Below, in pieces: positions 25,701 through 32,998 of a stretch of 64,000 nt of DNA (positions are counted from its first letter, which is position 1; the number at the start of each line of letters is the position of its first letter). This DNA is from Mediterraneibacter hominis. Lineage in GTDB: Bacteria > Bacillota > Clostridia > Lachnospirales > Lachnospiraceae. The stretch lies in contig NZ_JACOPF010000003.1 of assembly GCF_014287475.1 (NCBI RefSeq), positions 248,001 through 312,000 of the forward strand, given 5' to 3'. The position numbers were made by a program, and so were the translations under genes. Below the pieces are notes generated by a model, which saw only the letters and a program-made list of their open reading frames with translations, did no database searches and was not told where the DNA came from.

Positions 25701-25963
25701 GGTTAGAATTTCCGGCTGTTTTTATCTGTGGCGCCGCAAAGGGGAGAATCCCGCTGGAAAACGAGAAGTATCCCGCAGATATAGAAGAGGAACGCCGGCT
25801 CTTTTATGTAGGCATGACGCGGGCGAAGGAAGAACTGATTCTGACTTATGCGGGCGAAGAATCAGAATTTTTAAGCGGACTCGCAGAAGGGCTTCTTGAA
25901 AAAGAGGAGGCAGATAAGCGTAAAAGAGAAGGCGGCTATGAACAGCTAAGCTTGTTTTCATAA
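22781..25963 (+). CDS. EndoQ-like PHP nuclease fused to UvrD/Rep helicase
   Basis: Bifunctional DNA-repair protein of 1060 residues. Residues 1-400 are endonuclease Q-like: PHP start DLHIHSRYS (H7, H9), GSGDFTHP, LISNSDAHSP, and a zinc site C273/C276/C289/C292 (RKCNLC...ICPVCG) followed by ITIGVSHRVEQLADR. Known EndoQ enzymes nick 5' of deaminated bases. Residues about 470-1050 are a superfamily 1 helicase: Walker A GPGTGKT 490-496, LLIDEFQDLNPRQ (DEFQD 665-669), GDADQSIYGFRGAD, LMTLHGAKGLEFP and RRLFYVGMTRAKEE. The last residues QLSLF (1055-1059) fit the bacterial beta-clamp binding pentapeptide; QMSFF at 418-422 in the linker is a weaker one. Upstream of YkgJ and RecQ genes. Confidence 0.9.
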   Translation: MYIADLHIHSRYSRATSKDCTPEHLDLWARKKGIHIVGSGDFTHPAWREELKEKLKPAEGGLYVLKEEYRILDDTAADTFAPRFVVTGEISSIYKKNGRVRKVHSLILLPSLEAAEKISEKLEEIGNIHSDGRPILGVDCRDLLEIILELCPDAMYVPAHIWTPHFSLFGAFSGFDTVEECFEDLSDHIHAMETGLSSDPPMNWRVSALDRYQLISNSDAHSPAKLGREANLLDIELSYEGLYEGIQNGKGLYGTIEFFPEEGKYHMDGHRKCNLCLTPLETEKYSGICPVCGRKITIGVSHRVEQLADRMEGYIRDNAKLFESLVPLPEVIAASVGHSASSTKVQREYQNMLRRLGPEFEILRTIPAEDIRSVSGRLISEGIIRLRKGEVERIPGFDGEYGTIQLFDARELEETDGQMSFFDMLEMETEKVQKPDTKAVKKAGEASGLKSAAAFESERVKRSGLNDVLDLNPKQKEAAEAAGDVAVIAGPGTGKTKTLVSRIVYLLRNRKVKPSEITAVTFTNLAADQLYERVQAQLGKGKKTSNLQVGTFHAVCMTFLKEQGEEFTLIDREEAKTIAREILEEHTYKMSVKEFLESVSREKSGVVQSVAKEEAWREVYGEYQRRLKAQKLLDFDDLLVKTADKIKKKETLPGWEKRFSYLLIDEFQDLNPRQMELMQLWREAGRELFVIGDADQSIYGFRGADSDCFRRLAKETAHLYVAELEENYRSSPEILSAALEVVSQNSGGKRKLHANCKSNVPVRQIHAQSDMAEAIFVAKEIGRLTGGLGMLEAQTHSEQMQDRKIRGFDEIAVLYRTHRQADILETCLKKEGIPYIVAGRESFLEEESVQGSIQFFKYLRDSENESARRQSLARLWKLEDTEVSEEILRATSQKFAPFYIEKKPKEFVQLWMEEMGLTENKSMRKLAKTAVFYETMDAFLQALDFGVESDLRRCGDREYSAGAVTLMTLHGAKGLEFPAVFICGAAKGRIPLENEKYPADIEEERRLFYVGMTRAKEELILTYAGEESEFLSGLAEGLLEKEEADKRKREGGYEQLSLFS

Positions 25964-26031
25964 ACGGGCTGAAAGTATCTTTGGCGTCCGAAATTGCTTT
26001 GAGAAATAAAGAGGAAAAGTGAGGAGCACGT

Positions 26032-26724
26032 ATGAAAAGACGGGTAGATCTGTCGGAAATATCAGATGGAAGGTTATACAGCGCAAATGATATGGTAAAG
26101 GCGGACTGCCATGGCTGTGAGGGCTGCTTTGCCTGCTGCTGCGGGATGGGGACTTCCGTAGTATTGGATCCGCTGGATATTCACAGAATGACGCAGGGGT
26201 TACATATCGGGTTTGAAGAGTTGCTTAAAACAGGGATAGAGTTGAATGTGGTGGACGGGCTGGTTTTGCCAAATCTGAAAATGACAGGGGAGAAGGAACA
26301 GTGTGCCTATTTAAATGAGCAGGGAAGGTGTACGATTCATAGATTCAGACCGGGTATATGCAGACTGTTTCCACTGGGGCGTTATTATGAGGAGAACGGC
26401 TTTCATTATTTTCTCCAAATCCATGAGTGCAGGAAAGAGACGCGGGGAAAAATAAAAGTAAAAAAGTGGATGGAAATAGAGAATTTAAGAGCGTATGAGG
26501 CATATATTTTTCGCTGGCACCGTTTCTGTCTGGCTTGTGAGAAAGCTGTGGAAACACTGGAAGAAGAAAATATAAGAATTTTGACACTGTATATTCTAAA
26601 GACGTTTTATCAAACGCCTTACGAACAGACAGGGGAGGAAAGCAGTTCAAAAGAGGAGCGCTTTTACCGGGAATTTTATAAAAGACTGGAAGAAACGGGA
26701 CGAAAGCTGGGACTGCGCGTATAG
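26032..26724 (+). CDS. YkgJ-family cysteine-cluster protein
   Basis: Putative metal (Zn or Fe-S) binding protein of the CxxCxxCC family (YkgJ). Seen: DCHGCEGCFACCCGMGTSV near residue 26, QCAYLNEQGRCTIHRFRPGICRLFPLGRY in the middle, a conserved arrangement in the family, and a final HECRK. 230 residues. No enzymatic activity is established for the family. It lies 68 bases after the EndoQ-helicase and 12 bases before recQ, so it is probably co-transcribed with repair genes. Confidence 0.87.
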   Translation: MKRRVDLSEISDGRLYSANDMVKADCHGCEGCFACCCGMGTSVVLDPLDIHRMTQGLHIGFEELLKTGIELNVVDGLVLPNLKMTGEKEQCAYLNEQGRCTIHRFRPGICRLFPLGRYYEENGFHYFLQIHECRKETRGKIKVKKWMEIENLRAYEAYIFRWHRFCLACEKAVETLEEENIRILTLYILKTFYQTPYEQTGEESSSKEERFYREFYKRLEETGRKLGLRV

Positions 26725-26736
26725 AGTGAGGAAAGC

Positions 26737-28716
26737 ATGATTGAAGAAATGGAAGACAGAAGTACAGACGTGTTGCAGATATTGAAAACATATTTTGGAT
26801 ATACTGCGTTCAGGGAAGGGCAGGAAGAAATTATCCGCGAAATTCTAAACGGGAGGGATATACTGGCAGTAATGCCTACAGGGGCCGGAAAGTCGATTTG
26901 CTATCAGATTCCGGCGTTAAAAATGAGGGGAATTACTCTTGTGATTTCCCCTTTGATTTCTCTTATGACAGATCAGGTAAAAGCGTTGAACGAAGCGGGA
27001 ATCCATGCTGCCTATATCAACAGCTCCCTTACGGAGGGGCAGATTACAAAGGCGCTTTTATATGCGGCGCAGGGAAAATATAAAATTATATATGTAGCTC
27101 CAGAACGACTTGAGACAGCACGATTTTTAGATTTTGCATGCCATACGGAAATTTCTATGGTAACGGTGGACGAGGCGCACTGTATTTCCCAGTGGGGACA
27201 GGATTTCAGACCTAGCTATTTAAAGATACTTTCCTTTATCAGACAGCTTCCGGCGCGTCCGGTAGTCAGTGCTTTTACAGCGACGGCGACCCAGCGGGTT
27301 AAGGAAGACATTCTGGATATTTTAGAGCTTTCTCATCCATATGTAATTTCGACAGGATTTGACAGAAAGAATTTATATTTTGCAGTATATGCAGCAAAAA
27401 ACAAAAAGGACAAGATACAAAGTTATTTAAAAGAGCATGACGGGGAAAGTGGTATTATCTACTGTGCTACGCGCAAGAATGTGGATGAACTTTACCTGCT
27501 GCTTTCAGGAAAAGGATTTTCAGCGGGAAGGTATCATGCGGGTATGAGTCCGGGAGCGCGACAAGAGAATCAGGAGGATTTTATCTATGACAGAAAGAAG
27601 ATCATGATTGCTACGAACGCTTTTGGAATGGGGATTGACAAGTCAAATGTCCGTTTTGTCCTGCATTATAATATGCCTCAAAGTATGGAGAATTATTATC
27701 AGGAAGCAGGAAGGGCGGGACGTGACGGAGAGAGTGCAGAATGTATTCTCTATTATTCTCCACAGGATGTCAGGGTAAATCAGTTCTTGCTGGATACAAA
27801 AGAGAATATGGGAGATTTCACAGAGGAGGAGTTGCAGAATATCCGGATACAGGACAGGCAGCGGCTGCGGAAAATGACCCAGTATTGTACGACCAAAAAA
27901 TGCCTTAGAAAATATATTCTGAATTATTTTGGAGAGCGGACGGCGGAGAAATGCAAAGCCTGCTCTAATTGTTCAGAAGAATATGAGGATACAGACGTAT
28001 ATCCGATTGCGGCGGATATTTTGGGATGTGTAAAAGAAGCGGGGCAGAGATACGGAATCAATATGATTGTGGGAATACTTGCAGGGGCAGACACTGTGAA
28101 GCTGCGTGCAAACAGGCAAAAAGAGAACAAATACTATGCATGCCAGAGTACACAGACGCAGGAGCTGTTAAAAGAAGTAATTTATGCGCTTGTCGAGGAA
28201 GAGGTTCTGTCATTGACAGAGGACAGGTATGCAGTTTTGAAATGGACTGCTTTAGCGGAGAAGTTTTTGACAGAGCGTCAGACATTTTTTATTGCCCGTA
28301 AAAAGAAGACACAGAAGGAGAACACTCCTGCGGCGCTCAGACGAAAGGCTGGGGACAGCGCTCTTGCACCGGCAGAAAAGGAAATGTTTGAACAGCTTAG
28401 AAGGCTTCGGATGCGTCTGGCAAAAGAACGTTCGATTCCTCCGTATATGGTGGCTTCTGATAAGACGCTGCGCGAAATGTGCTTAAGGCTTCCGCGTACA
28501 AAAGAAGAAATGCTGGAAATAGGAGGGATTGGAGAGCGTAAGTATGAGCAGTATGGGGCTGATTTTATAGAATGTATCCAGAAGGCTTGGGAAATGAAAA
28601 AAGATTTTAGCAATACATCTGAGTATGGTATGATAATAGAAGATACGGCAGGTCCTTTTCCGACACCGGAGGAGCTGCGTGAAGAAGAAAGGGAGACGGG
28701 AGGAACGGAAAGATGA
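26737..28716 (+). CDS. recQ: ATP-dependent DNA helicase RecQ
   Basis: 3'-5' SF2 helicase for recombination and repair. Seen: motif 0 YFGYTAFREGQEEII, Walker A MPTGAGKS (46-53), DEAH (145-148) followed by the RecQ aromatic-rich loop CISQWGQDFRPSY, motif VI QEAGRAGRDG, the zinc-binding cysteines KKCLRKYIL and EKCKACSNC, and a C-terminal HRDC domain (PPYMVASDKTLREMC). 659 residues. It overlaps the next gene by four bases (ATGA). Confidence 0.94.
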   Translation: MIEEMEDRSTDVLQILKTYFGYTAFREGQEEIIREILNGRDILAVMPTGAGKSICYQIPALKMRGITLVISPLISLMTDQVKALNEAGIHAAYINSSLTEGQITKALLYAAQGKYKIIYVAPERLETARFLDFACHTEISMVTVDEAHCISQWGQDFRPSYLKILSFIRQLPARPVVSAFTATATQRVKEDILDILELSHPYVISTGFDRKNLYFAVYAAKNKKDKIQSYLKEHDGESGIIYCATRKNVDELYLLLSGKGFSAGRYHAGMSPGARQENQEDFIYDRKKIMIATNAFGMGIDKSNVRFVLHYNMPQSMENYYQEAGRAGRDGESAECILYYSPQDVRVNQFLLDTKENMGDFTEEELQNIRIQDRQRLRKMTQYCTTKKCLRKYILNYFGERTAEKCKACSNCSEEYEDTDVYPIAADILGCVKEAGQRYGINMIVGILAGADTVKLRANRQKENKYYACQSTQTQELLKEVIYALVEEEVLSLTEDRYAVLKWTALAEKFLTERQTFFIARKKKTQKENTPAALRRKAGDSALAPAEKEMFEQLRRLRMRLAKERSIPPYMVASDKTLREMCLRLPRTKEEMLEIGGIGERKYEQYGADFIECIQKAWEMKKDFSNTSEYGMIIEDTAGPFPTPEELREEERETGGTER

Positions 28717-29564
28717 AGTGTCCAAATTGTGGAAATAAGATAGTGGAAGGCTCGTTATTCTGCGAAAATTGTGGTACGAAGATTCCAGAACCAGACCAGA
28801 AGAAAGAGAAAAAAGGAAGCTTCTGCCCCTTCTGCGGAGCATGGAATGAAGGAGATGACAGGTTTTGCGCAGAGTGCGGCCGAGATCTTGCAGAGATAGA
28901 GGATGAAATGGAGGATATGCTCGAAGAGAGAGGGCAGGACAGAGGGAAACAGAAGAAATCAAGAGGCCCTCTGATCGCTGTTATCTGTATTATCGTAGTT
29001 CTGGTTGTTGCCGCAGGTGTAAGCGGAGGCGTCTACTATGTACATATGAAGCAGGAGAAGGCGGCGGAAGAAGAACGAAAGGAAAAAGAGGAAAGAGAAG
29101 CGGAAGAAAAGAAAGAGCAGGAGAAGAAAGAGGAAGAAGAAAAAGCTGCTAAAGAAGAGAAAGAGAAGGAAGAGGAGCAAAAGAAGGAAGAAGAGAAAAA
29201 AGAGAAAGAAAAGGAAGACAAAGACGACAACAAAGATAAAGATACGCAGGAGCGTCTGGAAGCAGACTATATTCTGCCGGACAGCTCTACGAAGCTTTTG
29301 ACGCAGTCAGATATTTCCGATCTCACACTTCAGGAATTAAACTATGCGAAAAATGAGATTTTCGCCCGTTATGGAAGGAAATTCAGTTCTCCAGAATTAC
29401 AAGAATATTTTAACAGTAAGAGCTGGTATCACGGGACGATCAGTCCAGAAGACTTTGATGCGAATTATGCGAATTCGTTAAGCGAAATTGAGAAGAAAAA
29501 TGTAGAACTTCTGAAAAGTGAAGAGTATTCCAGATCTGCAAATGGCTATCAGTTGGATCAGTAG
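28713..29564 (+). CDS. Zinc-ribbon membrane protein with extracellular YARHG domain
   Basis: 283 residues. Two zinc ribbons (C3/C6/C17/C20 and C38/C41/C52/C55) lie on the cytosolic side, a transmembrane helix at about 85-110 (PLIAVICIIVVLVVAAGV) follows, then a long Glu/Lys-rich segment (about 112-190) and a YARHG domain near the C-terminus (LNYAKNEIFARYGRKF, SWYHGTISPEDFDAN). YARHG domains are found in exported clostridial proteins and are thought to act at the cell wall; the exact function is unknown. Translationally coupled to recQ by an ATGA overlap and followed by an amidase lipoprotein. Confidence 0.85.
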   Translation: MKCPNCGNKIVEGSLFCENCGTKIPEPDQKKEKKGSFCPFCGAWNEGDDRFCAECGRDLAEIEDEMEDMLEERGQDRGKQKKSRGPLIAVICIIVVLVVAAGVSGGVYYVHMKQEKAAEEERKEKEEREAEEKKEQEKKEEEEKAAKEEKEKEEEQKKEEEKKEKEKEDKDDNKDKDTQERLEADYILPDSSTKLLTQSDISDLTLQELNYAKNEIFARYGRKFSSPELQEYFNSKSWYHGTISPEDFDANYANSLSEIEKKNVELLKSEEYSRSANGYQLDQ

Positions 29565-29609
29565 TACAATAGTTTCAGAAGAAAGGAAAAGGGGAGGAAG
29601 TAGTAAAAG

Positions 29610-30482
29610 ATGAATTTAACGCGGCGGTGGAAGAAATGGTGTACAGTTTTGTGTGCTGTTTTGTGCTTTTCTTTTCTGCTTGCAGGCTGCCATAAGGCAG
29701 GACGGGAGGAAAAGTCAGAAGAGCAGCAGAAGGAAGAACAGAAAGAGAAAGAGGCGCAGGAGGAAGCGCGCAGAAAGGCAGAGCAGGAGGAAAAAGAGAA
29801 AGAAGAGCAGGCAAGGCGTGAGGCCAAAGAAGCAGAGACAGCAAAAAATAAAGGGGTTACGATTGTCATTGATCCCGGGCATTCCAGTGTTGTAGAGGAT
29901 AAGCAGGAGCCAGTCGGCCCCGGCGCACAGGAATACAAATCCGGAGACACCTATGGAACCAGCGGGAACAGTACAGGAACGCCGGAATATGAGCTGACGC
30001 TTACCTTATCGCAGCAGTTAAAGACAGAGCTGGAAAACAGAGGATATACAATCGTGATGACTCGTGAAAATAATGAAGAACCCAGAAGCTGTGTAGAGAG
30101 GGCAGAGATAATGAACAATGCAGGCGCTGCGGCATGTGTGCGTATACATGCCAATGGTTCGGAGGATACATCCGTACAGGGGGCCATGACTATCTGCACA
30201 ACACCGGAGAATCCATATGTACCGGAGTTATACCAGTCCTCCCGTTATTTGTCAGACTGTGTGTTAAACAGCATGGTGAATACGACAGGGTGCATCAGCC
30301 AGGGGGTGTGGGAGACAGATACAATGAGTGGAAACAACTGGAGCCAAATACCGGTTACGATTGTGGAAGTAGGCTATATGACAAATCCTGATGAAGATGT
30401 GAGGCTGTCACAACCAGAGTATCAAGGACAGGTTATTCGAGGAATTGCAGATGGAGTTGATGAATTTGTGAATAATATCTGA
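29610..30482 (+). CDS. Lipoprotein N-acetylmuramoyl-L-alanine amidase (Amidase_3)
   Basis: Cell-wall hydrolase cutting the amide between muramic acid and the stem peptide. Seen: signal peptide with lipobox LLAGC (about residues 23-27), a Glu/Lys/Arg-rich spacer to about residue 80, then Amidase_3 with the zinc ligands in VIDPGHSS, the glutamate in PEYELTLTLSQQL, histidine in VRIHANGS and the catalytic glutamate in IVEVGYMTNPDED. 290 residues. It is expected to be anchored outside the membrane, fitting the envelope role of its upstream neighbour. Confidence 0.9.
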   Translation: MNLTRRWKKWCTVLCAVLCFSFLLAGCHKAGREEKSEEQQKEEQKEKEAQEEARRKAEQEEKEKEEQARREAKEAETAKNKGVTIVIDPGHSSVVEDKQEPVGPGAQEYKSGDTYGTSGNSTGTPEYELTLTLSQQLKTELENRGYTIVMTRENNEEPRSCVERAEIMNNAGAAACVRIHANGSEDTSVQGAMTICTTPENPYVPELYQSSRYLSDCVLNSMVNTTGCISQGVWETDTMSGNNWSQIPVTIVEVGYMTNPDEDVRLSQPEYQGQVIRGIADGVDEFVNNI

Positions 30483-30548
30483 AAATATTGACTTTGATAA
30501 TTAAAAGTTCTACAATTATAGTATAGATAAATGAAAGGAGTGACGATT

Positions 30549-30824
30549 ATGTCGGATATGTATATGGGTGTCATTTTGTTGGCGGTGACGGCGCTTCTGC
30601 TCTGCTGGGTGGTAGCAGAATTTCAGATATATTCGGCAGACCACTCTATGGAAGAAGCGATAAGAAAACCCCGCGCAGCAGCAAAGAGAGCGTTATGGAA
30701 GTGGAACTTTTTCAGAGCCCTCAAAGATGCAGGACATTTGCCGCAGGAAAGATTAAAAGAAAAAAATAAGGCGGTATATATAACAGAACCGGAAGACAAG
30801 AAAAAGAGCTATAAAAACAAATAG
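30549..30824 (+). CDS. Small membrane-anchored protein of unknown function
   Basis: 91 residues: an N-terminal hydrophobic helix (MGVILLAVTALLLCWVVAEF) followed by a basic cytosolic tail rich in Lys/Arg (KRALWKWNFFRALK). I use the ATG at 30549, eight bases after AAAGGAG; the ATG at 30531 has no site. No family recognised. Confidence 0.6.
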   Translation: MSDMYMGVILLAVTALLLCWVVAEFQIYSADHSMEEAIRKPRAAAKRALWKWNFFRALKDAGHLPQERLKEKNKAVYITEPEDKKKSYKNK

Positions 30825-30842
30825 TATCGGTACTTTTACAAA

Positions 30843-30876
30843 GAAGCGTTCTGAGATGTCAGAGCGTTTCTTTTTT
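30843..30876 (+). terminator. Rho-independent terminator
   Basis: GAAGCGTTCTGA and TCAGAGCGTTTC arms around a GATG loop, with two wobble pairs, followed by TTTTTT. It closes the 28713-30824 gene group. Confidence 0.7.
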
Positions 30877-30986
30877 ATGACACAATGAAAATATACGTTG
30901 ATGAAAGTCAGGAGACTGTCTGTGAATTTACAGGCAAAGCACATGGAAAATCAGACAGGAAAATTTTGAATGGAGGTATAAGCGGT

Positions 30987-31646
30987 ATGGGATTAATGGA
31001 CGGGAAAATGGGATTTCGCAGTACAGGCTTCTACCCTGTAGGGAGAAAGAATGAGGGCCCGGGGCTTATAGAGACTCTGGATATGCTGTTTACGGATGTC
31101 GAAACCGAAGGGAGGAAGAACGGGTATACACGGGCGGCGGAAGAATATGAAAAAGCGTTTTGTTCTGTTAAAGAGGAGTATAAACAAGTAAAAGAATTAA
31201 TCGAATTCCAGAAAGATACACATGATATTCAGTTAGAGGCGTTAATGGAAAAGCTGGAGCTGCTGGAAGAGGAAGTACGCAGACTTGAAAATCAAGTAGA
31301 GGAGAATACAAAAGCAGTAGCACATAAATATGATATTCCTGTTTCGCAGGTACGGGGATTCGTTTCTTCCGGCACTTTAATAACGGGTTCCATGATAGGT
31401 GCTGCATGTATATTGGCGTTGATTTATGAACAAAAGAAGCGTAAGCTCCAGAAGGCAGAACAACAGGGTTATCTAGAAGCAAGAGAGGTGTTTGAAACAA
31501 AAATAAATAAGGAAAAGAGGAAGCTGGAGAAACTAAAGGAAAAGGGAGAAAAGGAAATTAGAGAATTGGTGAATATGGTGGGCGAAGTCCTAGACGATAT
31601 TGCAGAAGAGCAGATGAAGATTGCAGAGTTAAAAATTTTGCTGTAA
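30987..31646 (+). CDS. Coiled-coil membrane protein, unrecognised; first gene of a two-gene unit
   Basis: 219 residues from the ATG at 30987 (TGGAGG ten bases before). The longer frame from 30885 begins in the preceding terminator and has no site. Seen: a soluble N-terminus (MGLMDGKMGFRSTGFYPVGR), a long acidic/charged coiled coil of about 70 residues (EFQKDTHDIQLEALMEKL, LEEEVRRLENQVEEN), a glycine-rich hydrophobic segment GTLITGSMIGAACILALIY that could span the membrane, and a second coiled coil (KEKRKLEKLKEKGEKEI). Ten bases separate it from the next gene. No family recognised; scaffold or sensor functions are possible but not supported. Confidence 0.65.
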   Translation: MGLMDGKMGFRSTGFYPVGRKNEGPGLIETLDMLFTDVETEGRKNGYTRAAEEYEKAFCSVKEEYKQVKELIEFQKDTHDIQLEALMEKLELLEEEVRRLENQVEENTKAVAHKYDIPVSQVRGFVSSGTLITGSMIGAACILALIYEQKKRKLQKAEQQGYLEAREVFETKINKEKRKLEKLKEKGEKEIRELVNMVGEVLDDIAEEQMKIAELKILL

Positions 31647-31656
31647 AGGAAGAAAT

Positions 31657-32724
31657 ATGAGCAGTAAAGATTATAGAGAAAGAAAAAAGAAGATAATAGA
31701 TGATTTGGATAATACGATCGGAGAACTGGAAAAGGAGCATATGGAAGCCGAGCGTGTCTGCAATATTGTCGAAAACACAGAGCAGATACTTGACGATCTT
31801 GATGAACGCTTTTGCAGACAGACAGGACTGACAAGGACAGATATGGTATTCCTGTTTTTGGCAGCGGGGCTGCAAATGGCCAGACAATATCTGCTTTCCA
31901 ATGAAAAATGCCGTATCAGCGCGGCGCAAGGAGATGCTATGGTTGACAGAGCGCTTTCGCCGGCGCCCCCGGCATGGCAGGAAGTTCTTACGCAGAGCGT
32001 TCCATATGATGCAATCCGGACAGGAGTTCACGTGTCTGATACAGGGCTTTCTGGCATGACGCACCGGTACCGCACGCTTGGGCATGATCCGATTTTGGGC
32101 TGGGTATTCGGCACGGCGAATATTATGACGAATTCCCTTACAAAAATGGATTTCGAAACCTATCAGGTAAAGGATATGAGGATAATCCGTCATTACCCTA
32201 TGGGCGCGGTGGGGATGCTGGAGCGTGCGGTCTCTTATTCTATAAAGGAGCCTAAATTGCTGGCGGTATCTGTGGCAAGACAGGCTATCCATTTCGGCAG
32301 TGATTATTTCACGGAGCTGGGACTTCCTGTTCCGTTTATCACAATGGCAGATAACGAACTTGCCAAAAAAATGCTGTCCGTATGGCATATTGATATGTGG
32401 AGCATTACAAGGGGAATGGCTCTTGCATCATTTATTAATCAGCTGATTGCGGTAATTCATAAATTGTTTTATACAGGAAGTACAGAAATGGAACAAAAAC
32501 TCTATGAAGTAAGAACAAGAAAGATTCTTAGCTATTCCAACTTGATCGCGGCTTCAAGTAATATAGCAGTGGCAGCGATAAAGCGTGATATGCAAAAACT
32601 TGATATTGGGGGAATGGCTGTAACAATTTACCGGCTGATTACGGATGCAAAGTTTATCCGCCAAGTTAAGGAAGAATTTATTTTTGGTAGCTACTGCGAA
32701 ATGATTATGGGAGATACCTTCTAA
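31657..32724 (+). CDS. Unrecognised conserved-looking protein, second gene of the unit
   Basis: 355 residues. An N-terminal coiled coil (DDLDNTIGELEKEHMEAERV) echoes its neighbour. Then come mixed helical segments with a distinctive patch: GLSGMTHRYRTLGHDPILG followed by WVFGTANIMTNSLTKMDF, and a hydrophobic C-terminal half. It is partnered with the preceding gene in one operon and ends before a clean terminator. I do not recognise the family. The GHDPILG-x-x-FGTANIMT patch looks like a conserved functional motif, worth a profile search. Confidence 0.65.
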   Translation: MSSKDYRERKKKIIDDLDNTIGELEKEHMEAERVCNIVENTEQILDDLDERFCRQTGLTRTDMVFLFLAAGLQMARQYLLSNEKCRISAAQGDAMVDRALSPAPPAWQEVLTQSVPYDAIRTGVHVSDTGLSGMTHRYRTLGHDPILGWVFGTANIMTNSLTKMDFETYQVKDMRIIRHYPMGAVGMLERAVSYSIKEPKLLAVSVARQAIHFGSDYFTELGLPVPFITMADNELAKKMLSVWHIDMWSITRGMALASFINQLIAVIHKLFYTGSTEMEQKLYEVRTRKILSYSNLIAASSNIAVAAIKRDMQKLDIGGMAVTIYRLITDAKFIRQVKEEFIFGSYCEMIMGDTF

Positions 32725-32774
32725 ATTTCTTTGGAACAAATAGATACATATGGATTATACTGTCAAAAGTCTGT

Positions 32775-32805
32775 CACCCCGGGCATTTTCTGTCCGGGGT
32801 GTTTT
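32775..32805 (+). terminator. Rho-independent terminator closing the two-gene unit
   Basis: Perfect 8-bp GC-rich stem CACCCCGG/CCGGGGTG (32775-32782, 32794-32801), 11-base loop, then TTTTGTG. Confidence 0.85.
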
Positions 32806-32911
32806 GTGTTATAAAATAATCACAAAGCGGTTTATAAATATATGGATATTGACAGATAGGCAGAGCTGTTTTAATAAAAATAACAGTTGATGGGTATTGT
32901 AAGCTGATTTG

Positions 32912-32920
32912 TGGTATAAT
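32912..32920 (+). promoter_or_regulatory. Extended -10 promoter before the flavodiiron fusion
   Basis: TGG-TATAAT (32912-32920), an extended -10, without a clear -35; 78 bases upstream of the ATG at 32999. The AT-rich gap 32806-32998 contains no other gene. Confidence 0.5.
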
Positions 32921-32998
32921 TAAGTTATATATGTTGGAAAATAGTTCCTTATATATGTCAGAACGATAAAATTTTCATAACCTAAAAGGAGGTTTTTT

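Noticed and set aside
28959..29233. Minus-strand Ser/Phe/Leu-rich frames
   Set aside because: They mirror the Glu/Lys-rich linker of the zinc-ribbon protein; composition artefact.
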